A DNA stretch of 5,421 bases from CADDZP01 sp035948135 (lineage in GTDB: Bacteria > Actinomycetota > Acidimicrobiia > Acidimicrobiales > AC-14). Under the pieces are notes generated by a model. That model was given only the letters and a program-made list of their open reading frames with translations, was not told where the DNA came from and did no database searches. The position numbers and the translations under genes were made by a program. Shown here in pieces: positions 1 to 4,900 of the stretch (its first letter is position 1; each line of letters starts with the position of its first letter). The DNA lies in assembly GCA_035948135.1 (NCBI GenBank), contig DASZJL010000119.1, positions 1 through 5,421 on the forward strand, in the 5' to 3' direction.

Positions 1-54
1 CCACGGGTGCATGCCCACGCCGAGGACGGCCACCTCGCCCACGGGACCTGCCAT
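1..54 (-). CDS. Thiolase / SCP2-type lipid-transfer protein, N-terminus only (partial)
   Basis: Only the first 18 codons lie in the window; the gene continues past the left edge. The visible N-terminus reads MAGPVGEVAVLGVGMHPW. A V-A-V-L-G-V-G-M-x-P-(W/F) opening is typical of the first beta strand of SCP2/lipid-transfer-type thiolases and their aldolase relatives (the Ltp2/Ltp3/Ltp4 group). The ATG at 54-52 shares one base with the TGA stop of the upstream zinc-ribbon gene (TGATG), so translation is very likely coupled, and a GGAAGG stretch sits about 10 nt before it. Members of this family commonly work with a separate DUF35 partner encoded next door, exactly as seen here. Catalytic Cys/His residues are outside the window, so thiolase, retro-aldolase and inactive forms cannot be told apart. 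Confidence 0.72.
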   Translation of the reverse strand, partial: MAGPVGEVAVLGVGMHPW

Positions 55-476
55 CACGCCACGACCTTCCACTTCCACACGACGTGGTCGCCCTCGTCGT
101 CGCTGAACAGTGTCGACAGCACCAGCTCGACCTCGGCGCCCACGCGCAATCCTTCGTTGCCGCCCTCGACCTGCCCGAGGACGACGAGCTTCTCGTCCGC
201 CAGTTCGACCGCCGCCACCGAGTAGGGCTCGAAGGGATCGGGGCTGACGTACGGGGCGGGCGGCGCGTAGTGGTTGGTCGTGTACGACCAAACGCGGCCC
301 CGATTGCTCAGCTCGACGTCCTCGAACTGCATCCCGTCACAGGACGGGTTCCGGCACGCGATCTGTGCCTTCGGAAAGAACACTGTGCCGCACGAGGTGC
401 ACCTGTTGCCGATGAGTCGAGGGTCTGCCTCGTCCATGGAGAACCAGCCCTCCACCGCGGGGATTCGCTCGCTCAC
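54..476 (-). CDS. Zn-ribbon / OB-fold DUF35 protein, likely thiolase or aldolase partner
   Basis: A 140-residue protein with the two-part layout of the DUF35 family. Residues about 10-50 form an N-terminal helix and rubredoxin-like zinc ribbon with Cys26, Cys29, Cys41 and Cys46 (CxxC-x11-CxxxxC). Residues about 52-138 form an OB-fold, with the typical G-R-V-W-S-Y-T strand and a P-F-E-P-Y segment before the V-A-A-V-E-L strand. Family members are small subunits that bind and often activate SCP2-type thiolases or aldolases; known cases are the C-terminal part of ChsH2, which binds the Ltp2 aldolase, and BbsA, the partner of the BbsB thiolase. The next gene here begins like such a thiolase and overlaps by one base. 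The start is GTG at 476-474 (MSERIPAVEG), which puts the zinc ribbon at the usual distance from the N-terminus. Its Shine-Dalgarno is poor (CCCCCTC precedes it), so reinitiation from upstream is plausible. Length is normal for a stand-alone DUF35 protein. Confidence 0.88.
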   Translation of the reverse strand: MSERIPAVEGWFSMDEADPRLIGNRCTSCGTVFFPKAQIACRNPSCDGMQFEDVELSNRGRVWSYTTNHYAPPAPYVSPDPFEPYSVAAVELADEKLVVLGQVEGGNEGLRVGAEVELVLSTLFSDDEGDHVVWKWKVVA

Positions 477-571
477 GAGGGGGCCGCCTGCGGCGGCGTC
501 GGGGTTCGCACTTCGCCGCTGCGCGGCGAAACCGGCGCTGTCACATTGGTTCGCTCGCTTCGCTTGCTCAC
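473..571 (-). CDS. Possible coupled 32-codon leader ORF between ipdC and the DUF35 gene
   Basis: A small reading frame starts with GTG at 571-569, inside the ipdC stop (GTGA overlap), and ends with TGA at 475-473, inside the GTG start of the DUF35 gene (again GTGA). It encodes 32 residues beginning MSKRSERTNVT and ending PPQAAPS: basic at the start, Pro/Ala/Thr-rich at the end, with no recognisable domain. Because it touches both neighbours in overlap form, ribosomes finishing ipdC could pass through it to reach the DUF35 start. The sequence is built largely from hairpin-forming and repeat DNA, so it may simply be an inserted repeat that happens to stay open. I do not claim a functional peptide. 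Confidence 0.22.
   Translation of the reverse strand: MSKRSERTNVTAPVSPRSGEVRTPTPPQAAPS
483..497. repeat. GC hairpin with TGC loop (first of two)
   Basis: GCCGCC-TGC-GGCGGC is a perfect 6-bp stem with a 3-nt loop, inside the ipdC/DUF35 spacer, about 10 nt before the DUF35 GTG start in transcript direction. No U-run follows, so it is not a standard intrinsic terminator. In the mRNA it could slow ribosome access to the DUF35 start or stabilise a processed end. Confidence 0.4.
512..530. repeat. GC hairpin with 3-nt loop (second of two)
   Basis: TTCGCCGC-TGC-GCGGCGAA is a perfect 8-bp stem with a 3-nt loop in the middle of the ipdC/DUF35 spacer. As plus-strand DNA it has the same loop triplet (TGC) as the hairpin at 483-497. 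No T-tract lies on either side, so it is a weak candidate for termination and a better one for mRNA processing, stability, or a repeat-element core. Confidence 0.5.
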
Positions 572-1623
572 ACGCCCAACCTCTCCAACACCTCGCCGGC
601 CTCCTTCATGATCCTCGAGATGAGCTCGGCCACCGTGGGGAGCTCGTCGATCAGCCCCACGACCTGGCCGCTGGCCATGACCCCGAGGTCGGGACGACCG
701 TCGACCATGGCCTTCTTCAACAGCATCGGCGTGTTGGCCGCCATCACCACCTGGCTCCAGTTGAGCTCCTGGGCCTTCTTCATGGCCAGCCCCTCTTGCA
801 CGATCTCCCGCCACGGCTGACCGGACAGACGCTGGAAGCCGACGGCGTTCTTCAGAGCCCGCGGCAGCGCCGTGACCCGACCCGCCCGCTCGAGGTGCTC
901 GACGAACGGTGTGCGCAGCACCCGGTGGGGCCAGCCGTCGACCTGGGTCGTCACCACCGTGTCGGTCACGGCCTTCGCCAGGTACACGTCCTTCACCGCT
1001 TGCGGTACCTCGGAATCCCGCGTCAAGAGGAAGCGCGTGCCCATGGCGATGCCCGCGGCGCCGTAGGCCAGCGCCGCCACCAGGCCCCGCCCGTCGAAGA
1101 AACCACCGGCCGCGATCACCGGGATGTCGACGGCATCGACGACCTGTGGCAGTAACAGCGTCGTCGGGACCGACCCCGTGTGTCCGCCCCCTTCGCCGCC
1201 CTGTACGAGCACGGCATCGACGCCCCACTCGGCGACCTTCTCGGCGTGGCGGCGCGCGCCGATGGACGGGATCACGACCACACCGCCGTCCTTCAGCCGC
1301 TGCACCAGCTCGCGCCGCGGCGCCATCGCGAACGACGCCACCCGCACCCCCTCCTTCACCAGAAGGTCGCAGCGGTCGACGATGTCGGGCTGGTCGGCCC
1401 GGAGGTTCACGCCGAAGGGCCGGTCAGTACGGTCACGCAGTTCCTTCAGCGCCCCCCGGAGCTCGTCCATGTCCATGACCGCGGCAGCCAGGATGCCGAG
1501 CCCGCCTGCATTGGCGGTGGCTGCGGTGAGCTCGGGGCCGGACACCCACCCCATGCCGGTCTGCACGATGGGGTACTCGACGCCGGCCAGCGCGCACAGC
1601 GGCGTTCGCAACGCCTCCTTCAC
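568..1623 (-). CDS. ipdC: IpdC-like FMN-dependent oxidoreductase (nitronate monooxygenase fold)
   Basis: A 351-residue TIM-barrel flavoprotein of the nitronate monooxygenase / 2-nitropropane dioxygenase family. Visible FMN-barrel features in order: P-I-V-Q-T-G-M-G-W (18-26), N-A-G-G-L-G (38-43), G-V-N (71-73), Q-G-G-E-G-G-G-H-T-G (141-150), A-A-G-G-F-F-D-G-R-G (171-180) and G-I-A-M-G-T-R-F-L (191-199). From memory it aligns along nearly its whole length with M. tuberculosis IpdC (Rv3553), including the C-terminal W-S-Q-V-x-M-A-A-N-T-P-M-L-L-K segment (289-303). IpdC belongs to the HIP branch of steroid catabolism and acts before ring D opening, on the hydroxy-indanone CoA intermediates that lead to HIEC-CoA; its exact chemistry is less settled than that of its neighbours. 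The GTG start overlaps the ipdB stop by 4 nt (GTGA) and has a GAGGTG ribosome site 5 nt upstream. Although automatic annotation would say nitronate monooxygenase, the gene context argues against that role. Confidence 0.92.
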   Translation of the reverse strand: MKEALRTPLCALAGVEYPIVQTGMGWVSGPELTAATANAGGLGILAAAVMDMDELRGALKELRDRTDRPFGVNLRADQPDIVDRCDLLVKEGVRVASFAMAPRRELVQRLKDGGVVVIPSIGARRHAEKVAEWGVDAVLVQGGEGGGHTGSVPTTLLLPQVVDAVDIPVIAAGGFFDGRGLVAALAYGAAGIAMGTRFLLTRDSEVPQAVKDVYLAKAVTDTVVTTQVDGWPHRVLRTPFVEHLERAGRVTALPRALKNAVGFQRLSGQPWREIVQEGLAMKKAQELNWSQVVMAANTPMLLKKAMVDGRPDLGVMASGQVVGLIDELPTVAELISRIMKEAGEVLERLGV

Positions 1624-2378
1624 GACCTCACCTCGGCATCGCGCATGCCCTGCGGGTCGATGACCTCGCGGATGAGGCGCAGCTCCTCGTCAGTTGGCAG
1701 CCGCGACTCGGCCACGTCGCCGTCGACGGCCAGCGGGAACCCGGTCGCGCCCTGCACGTCGTCGAGAGAGACGCCGGGATGCAGCGACCGCACCCGCATG
1801 GCATGGTCGGGCGTCTCGAAGTCGAAGACGCCGAGGTTCGAGACGACGACGCGGATCTCGTGCACGGCGGCGCTCGCCGGCACCCGGTCGTAGCCCACGC
1901 CCGACACGAAGTCGACCTTCTCGACGAACGCTCGCGGCGAATGGTTCGGCACCCAGTAGCTCGTCGTGTGGTTGACGGTGTTGCCGGGTGCGCCCCGCAC
2001 ACCGAGGAGCATGGCCTTGGGCTTCTGCCACGGGCCGATGCAGGCGATGTTCTGGTTGCCGAAGCGGTCGACCTGGGTGGCGCCCATCATCACGTGGCGC
2101 CGGCCCCACCACAGCAGGTCGAACATCTTCCCGAACGGCAGCCACCCCTCGACAACCCTCGGATAGTCCGCGCCAACACCCACGGGCAACGGCTCAGCGG
2201 TCATCAACGCGTCGCCGTCGGTGAGGACAAGGTCGGGCGAGAACGTCAGCGCCGCCAGCCGGGCCCCGATAGTGGGAACCGTGCCGATGGGGCTGGCGAC
2301 GATCTCGCCATCGCCCCGCCACGCCTCGGCGCACGCCACCGCGCACACCTCGGCACGCGTGACGCCGTTGCCGGTCAA
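1620..2378 (-). CDS. ipdB: IpdB, beta subunit of the ring-C-opening COCHEA-CoA hydrolase
   Basis: A 252-residue protein of the family I CoA-transferase beta-subunit fold. Recognisable IpdB segments are R-A-E-V-C-A-V-A-C-A-E (8-18), V-E-G-W-x-P-F-G (76-83), W-G-R-R-H-V-x-M-G-A-x-Q-V-D-R (91-105), G-N-Q-N-I (107-111), G-V-R-G-x-P-G-N-T (126-134), V-S-N-L-G-V-F-D-F (179-187) and a C-terminal L-P-T-D-x-E-L-x-L-I-R end. These match Rv3552. With IpdA it forms a heteromer that does not transfer CoA but hydrolyses the last carbocycle (ring C) of the steroid nucleus. The proposed start is TTG at 2378-2376, which overlaps the ipdA stop (TTGA) and has GGAG 5 nt upstream; it gives nearly the same length as the M. 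tuberculosis protein (about 250). The frame stays open far upstream, but that part is only the shadow of ipdA. Confidence 0.93.
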   Translation of the reverse strand: MTGNGVTRAEVCAVACAEAWRGDGEIVASPIGTVPTIGARLAALTFSPDLVLTDGDALMTAEPLPVGVGADYPRVVEGWLPFGKMFDLLWWGRRHVMMGATQVDRFGNQNIACIGPWQKPKAMLLGVRGAPGNTVNHTTSYWVPNHSPRAFVEKVDFVSGVGYDRVPASAAVHEIRVVVSNLGVFDFETPDHAMRVRSLHPGVSLDDVQGATGFPLAVDGDVAESRLPTDEELRLIREVIDPQGMRDAEVRS

Positions 2379-3175
2379 GCCATCTCCAACCACTTGGGCC
2401 CGAACTCCTCCCACGGCGTCGTGGCGTACTCCTTCTGGAGTGCCTCGTCGCGGGCGTAGTCCGGCGCGCACGACGTGAACCGGGCCCCGCCCGGCGCCTC
2501 GATGACGCCGTGCGTCATCATGCGGTTGATCTTCAGCGTCTGCTCCGACCCCTCCTTGAGCAGGTCGGCCGTGTCCACGATGCGTTCGCACGACATGAAC
2601 GCCTGCGTCGCCGCCATACAGAACAAGTCGTCGAAGAACCAGTCGGGGCCGAGGTACTGGCCGTTGCCCCGGGCGTCGGCGCGGTTGGCGTGAATCAGGG
2701 CCACGTCCAGCGGAAGCGCCGGCATCGCGACCAGCTCCTCGGACTCGTCGTAGGGCGAGCGCACGGTCTTCAAGCCCGGGTTCACCTCCATCACCGACGA
2801 GCCGAGGCCGGCCCGGCACGGCAGGAACGACACGCGCATCGCCGCCGCCCGCAGCCCCCACTGGAGCATGCCTTCGTCGATCTCCATGGCCTCGATGGTG
2901 CCGCTCTGTCGGGCCGCTCGGAAGTGGGGCTCCAACGGGATCGAATCCAGCGAGACGAACCCGTACACGACCTTGCGCACCTTGCCCGCCGCGCACAGCA
3001 TGCCGACGTCGGGCCCGCCGTAGGAGACGAGCGTGAGATCGCGTACCGGTGATCGGAGGATCTCGCGAATGATCGTCATCGGCTTGCGCCGGGATCCCCA
3101 GCCGCCGATACCGATGGTCATCCCGTCTCGCAGTTCGGCGACGACCTCGGCCTCGGTCGTTCTCTTGTCAGCCAT
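2375..3175 (-). CDS. ipdA: IpdA, alpha subunit of the ring-C-opening COCHEA-CoA hydrolase
   Basis: A 266-residue family I CoA-transferase alpha-subunit fold. Key stretches are D-G-M-T-I-G-I-G-G-W-G-S-R-R-K-P-M (17-33), S-Y-G-G-P-D-x-G (51-58), A-G-K-V-x-K-V-V-Y-G-F-V-S-L-D-S (63-78), D-E-G-M-L (100-104), R-A-G-L-G-S-S-V (121-128) and E-A-P-G-G-A-x-F-T (226-234). It resembles Rv3551 throughout. Glu101 in the D-E-G-M-L motif is, by my recollection, the position of the essential glutamate (Glu105) of the Rhodococcus jostii enzyme, which makes a working hydrolase likely. The ATG overlaps the end of echA20 by 8 nt. The protein stops about 25 residues earlier than the M. tuberculosis one (about 290 by memory), ending shortly after the P-W-E-E-F-G-P-K-W-L segment. 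The missing part is a variable C-terminal tail rather than the catalytic core. Confidence 0.93.
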   Translation of the reverse strand: MADKRTTEAEVVAELRDGMTIGIGGWGSRRKPMTIIREILRSPVRDLTLVSYGGPDVGMLCAAGKVRKVVYGFVSLDSIPLEPHFRAARQSGTIEAMEIDEGMLQWGLRAAAMRVSFLPCRAGLGSSVMEVNPGLKTVRSPYDESEELVAMPALPLDVALIHANRADARGNGQYLGPDWFFDDLFCMAATQAFMSCERIVDTADLLKEGSEQTLKINRMMTHGVIEAPGGARFTSCAPDYARDEALQKEYATTPWEEFGPKWLEMA

Positions 3176-3914
3176 CGGACTTCTGCACGAAGGCGTCCCG
3201 CGCCCGGTCGCCCTCCCCCGCCAGGTTGAGCTCGAAGGTGAAGCCCTGCTCGAACCGGTAGCTGCGCTTCACGTCGACGGGGTCGATCCCGTTCAACGAC
3301 TCCTTGGCCGCCCGGATCACCGCCGGACTCTTCTCGGCGATGGACCGGGCGACGTCCAGCGCCGTCTCCCGCAAGCGATCCCGCTCGACCACCTTCAGCA
3401 CCGACCCGTACTGCAGCAGCTCCGGCGCCGACACCGTCTCGGCCAGGTAGACCATCGCCCGCATCCGGTGCTGAGGCACGAGCCGCGCCAGATGCGTCGC
3501 CGCCCCGAGGGCGCCCCGGTCGACTTCGGGCAACCCGAAGGTGGCGTCGTCGGATGCCACGATGATGTCGGCGTTGCCGACCAAGCCGATTCCGCCGCCG
3601 AGACAAAAGCCGTGCACGGCGGCGATCACCGGGACCGCACACTCGTACACGGCGGCGAACGCCGCGTAGCACCCGCGGTTGGCGCCGACCAGGGCGTCGA
3701 ACCCCTCGGTCGCCTGCATCTCCTTGATGTCGACTCCGGCGTTGAAGCCACGGCCTTCGGCCCGCAAGACCACCACGTGCACAGCCGAGTCGTCGCCCAG
3801 ACGCCGGACCGTGTCGGCCAGCTCGAACCAGCCGGCCACCGGCAACGCGTTCACCGGCGGATAGTCGACGACGACCTCGGCGATCCCCTCGTCGACGGTG
3901 TGCGAAATTGCCAA
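3168..3914 (-). CDS. echA20: EchA20-like crotonase, ring-D-opening HIEC-CoA hydrolase
   Basis: A 248-residue crotonase-superfamily protein close to M. tuberculosis EchA20 (Rv3550) along its length. Shared stretches include V-D-Y-P-P-V-N-A (17-24), A-E-G-R-G-F-N-A-G-V-D-I-K-E-M (52-66), F-G-L-P-E-V (126-131), R-G-A-L-G-A-A-T-H-L (133-142) and E-Q-G-F-T-F-E-L-N-L-A-G (222-233). EchA20 opens ring D of HIEC-CoA by hydrolysis, giving COCHEA-CoA, the IpdAB substrate. Of the two acidic residues of true enoyl-CoA hydratases, the one in F-G-x-P-E remains (Glu130), while the one after G-G-G-x is glycine (Gly110). That fits a C-C hydrolase, not a hydratase. The start is TTG at 3914-3912, with AGAAGG 8 nt upstream; it reproduces the expected N-terminal length, and no other start lies in frame nearby. 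It is the first gene of the minus-strand operon and diverges from the dehydrogenase gene. Confidence 0.93.
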   Translation of the reverse strand: MAISHTVDEGIAEVVVDYPPVNALPVAGWFELADTVRRLGDDSAVHVVVLRAEGRGFNAGVDIKEMQATEGFDALVGANRGCYAAFAAVYECAVPVIAAVHGFCLGGGIGLVGNADIIVASDDATFGLPEVDRGALGAATHLARLVPQHRMRAMVYLAETVSAPELLQYGSVLKVVERDRLRETALDVARSIAEKSPAVIRAAKESLNGIDPVDVKRSYRFEQGFTFELNLAGEGDRARDAFVQKSDG

Positions 3915-3925
3915 TGAAAACGCCT

Positions 3926-3942
3926 TCTGACGACCTGTTAGA
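3926..3942. promoter_or_regulatory. Candidate operator: imperfect 17-bp palindrome
   Basis: TCTGAC-GACCT-GTTAGA: the 6-bp arms match at 5 of 6 positions around a 5-bp centre. It sits near the middle of the divergent region and overlaps the putative plus-strand -10 (TAGATT), where a repressor would block transcription. Size and symmetry suit a TetR-family site, but no regulator gene lies in the window and one palindrome of this quality can arise by chance. Confidence 0.33.
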
Positions 3943-3944
3943 TT

Positions 3945-3966
3945 TCTCGGCCACCGTAGTCCGAGA
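3945..3966 (+). promoter_or_regulatory. Inverted repeat that could mask the SDR ribosome binding site
   Basis: TCTCGG (3945-3950) pairs perfectly with CCGAGA (3961-3966) around a 10-nt loop. The right arm contains the first bases of the GAGAGG ribosome site of the SDR gene, so a transcript starting upstream of 3945 could hide that site. If transcription begins near 3951, as the TAGATT hexamer would predict, the left arm is not in the RNA and the repeat would matter only as DNA. Confidence 0.28.
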
Positions 3967-3975
3967 GGCTTTCAT

Positions 3976-4749
3976 TTGCCGCACCCATTGGACTTCTCCG
4001 GCAAGGCAGTAATCGTCACCGGCGGCTGCCGCGGCATCGGCCGCGGCATCGCCGAGCGCTTCCTCCAAGCAGGCGCCGACGTCGTCATCTGCTGCCGCCA
4101 CCAACCCGAGACGCGGCCAGAAGCTGACGGCCGTGAAGCGGTGTTCGTCACCGCTGACGTCCGCGATCCCGACGAGTGCGAGCGCGTCGTCGACGTCGCG
4201 GTCGAGCGCTTCGGCCGCCTCGACGTCGTCGTCAACAACGCCGGTGGAGCGCCGCCCGCGGAGGCGGCCACCGCGTCGCCGCGCTTCTCTGAGGCCGTCG
4301 TCCGGCTCAACCTCCTCGGCCCGCTCCACATGGCCCAGCACGCCAACGCCGTGATGCAGAAGCAGCCCGACGGTGGCGCCATCATCAACATCGGCAGCAT
4401 CAGCGGCATGCGCCCGTCGCCGGGCGCCTCCGCCTACGGCGCGGCCAAGGCCGGGCTCATCAACCTCACCCAGACCCTGGCGATGGAGTGGGCGCCCAAG
4501 GTGCGCGTCAACTCCGTCACGCCCGGCCTCGTGCGCACCGAGGACGCCGAGGCGCACTACGGCGACGAGCAGGCCCAGCGGGCCGTGGCCGCCACCGTGC
4601 CCGTCGGGCGGATGGCCAACCCGACCGAGATCGCCGATGCCTGCCTCTTCCTGGCGTCGGACCTGTCGGGGTTCACCACCGGCGCCAACCTCGTCCTCCA
4701 CGGCGGGGGCGAGCGCCCGCCGTATCTCGACGCCGTCGACCGCGGCTAG
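3976..4749 (+). CDS. Classical short-chain dehydrogenase/reductase, steroid (HIP) pathway by context
   Basis: A 257-residue soluble classical SDR. Cofactor-binding T-G-G-C-R-G-I-G lies at 15-22, Asp61 in the A-D-V strand, N-N-A-G at 87-90, and the catalytic set is Asn112, Ser141, Tyr154 and Lys158 (Y-G-A-A-K), followed by P-G at 183-184. Arg19 in the glycine motif and Arg41 just after the second strand favour NADP(H). All catalytic residues are present, so it should be active. The gene diverges from echA20 as Rv3549c does in M. tuberculosis, so an alcohol/ketone step on a CoA-bound steroid remnant is likely; the sequence alone does not identify the substrate, and FabG-like labels would be over-specific. 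The TTG start at 3976 has GAGAGG 7 nt upstream. A second TTG at 3988 would also keep the whole fold but lacks a ribosome site. Confidence 0.9.
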   Translation: MPHPLDFSGKAVIVTGGCRGIGRGIAERFLQAGADVVICCRHQPETRPEADGREAVFVTADVRDPDECERVVDVAVERFGRLDVVVNNAGGAPPAEAATASPRFSEAVVRLNLLGPLHMAQHANAVMQKQPDGGAIINIGSISGMRPSPGASAYGAAKAGLINLTQTLAMEWAPKVRVNSVTPGLVRTEDAEAHYGDEQAQRAVAATVPVGRMANPTEIADACLFLASDLSGFTTGANLVLHGGGERPPYLDAVDRG

Positions 4750-4761
4750 CCGGCGCTAGCC
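4744..4761 (+). terminator. Hairpin overlapping the SDR stop codon, possible weak terminator
   Basis: GGCTAGC-CGGC-GCTAGCC is a perfect 7-bp stem with a 4-nt loop that includes the TAG stop of the SDR gene. No T-run follows (AATCCGTCG comes next), so if it stops transcription it does so as a U-less, actinobacterial-style hairpin. It could equally protect the 3' end of the mRNA. Confidence 0.35.
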
Positions 4762-4790
4762 AATCCGTCGAATGGGAGATTGTGAACGAC

Positions 4791-4806
4791 TGCCCGTTTT
4801 TGGGCA
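4791..4806 (+). repeat. Short TGCCC/GGGCA hairpin with T-rich loop
   Basis: TGCCC (4791-4795) and GGGCA (4802-4806) can pair around GTTTTT. The same short complementary words recur further on (TGCCC at 4845 and 4879, GGGCA at 4861), and the 8-mer ACTGCCCG occurs at both 4789 and 4843, so several mutually exclusive pairings are possible. The T-run is in the loop, not after the stem, so this is not a normal terminator. Confidence 0.3.
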
Positions 4807-4900
4807 CTTCGTACAGGACTAGTCACTTTGAGTCATAGCCAAACTGCCCGCGTGGGCCATGGGCAAAAACCACGGCTCTGCCCAAAATGGCGAAGTGCCC
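4802..4900 (+). promoter_or_regulatory. 10-bp perfect inverted repeat enclosing the start of the membrane-protein gene
   Basis: GGGCACTTCG (4802-4811) and CGAAGTGCCC (4891-4900) are exact reverse complements separated by 79 nt. The ATG at 4859 and a smaller GGGCA/TGCCC hairpin (4861-4865 with 4879-4883) lie in the enclosed loop. In RNA this would be a long-range stem around the translation start. The 109-bp spacer ahead of the gene has no convincing -10/-35 pair or strong ribosome site. Confidence 0.35.

Larger units (their letters stand above)
464..571 (-). repeat. ~95-bp inserted block flanked by 13-bp direct repeats
   Basis: Read on the minus strand, GTGAGCAAGCGAA (571-559) and GTGAGCGAGCGAA (476-464) match at 12 of 13 positions and lie 95 bp apart. 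The first copy overlaps the ipdC stop; the second is the DUF35 start. Deleting one copy plus the DNA between would leave ipdC and the DUF35 gene joined by a GTGA overlap, the same junction type as ipdB/ipdC. This suggests that a small element, or a slippage or duplication event, opened the junction. A further partial copy (AGCGAGCGAA, 559-550) lies next to the first. The block contains two perfect hairpins, annotated separately. Confidence 0.5.
3915..3975. promoter_or_regulatory. Divergent promoter / operator region between echA20 and the SDR gene
   Basis: This 61-bp spacer must hold the start signals for both directions unless promoters lie inside the genes. It is clearly AT-richer than its surroundings. 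A plausible plus-strand -10 hexamer is TAGATT (3939-3944), without a convincing -35; I see no clear minus-strand promoter. Ribosome sites are AGAAGG (minus strand, 8 nt before the echA20 TTG) and GAGAGG (3963-3968, 7 nt before the SDR TTG). In M. tuberculosis the corresponding genes are controlled by the TetR-family repressor KstR2, but its published motif (AnCAAGnnCTTGnT, from memory) is not visible here. Confidence 0.6.

Noticed and set aside
84..1155. Long plus-strand open frames opposite ipdC and the DUF35 gene
   Set aside because: They are antisense shadows of high-confidence genes, rich in Arg/His/Pro/Ala and without motifs.
568..1623. Annotation as nitronate monooxygenase / 2-nitropropane dioxygenase
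   Set aside because: The fold matches, but close similarity to IpdC and the echA20-ipdAB context make a steroid-pathway oxidoreductase far more likely.
2379..2996. Upstream extension of the ipdB frame to give a 458-codon protein
   Set aside because: The extra part lies entirely over ipdA in another frame and reads as low-complexity Arg/Gly sequence. The TTG at 2378 has a ribosome site and gives the family length.
2375..3175. Annotation of the IpdA/IpdB pair as a true CoA-transferase (glutaconate or 3-oxoacid type)
   Set aside because: The fold is shared, but the sequence matches IpdAB hydrolases, with the D-E-G-M-L glutamate in the alpha subunit, and lies in the ring-opening operon.
3118..4701. 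527-codon open frame on the minus strand covering echA20 and the SDR gene
   Set aside because: It crosses two well-recognised genes and the divergent promoter and has the Arg/Gly/Ala-rich composition of a GC-rich shadow frame. No domain is visible.
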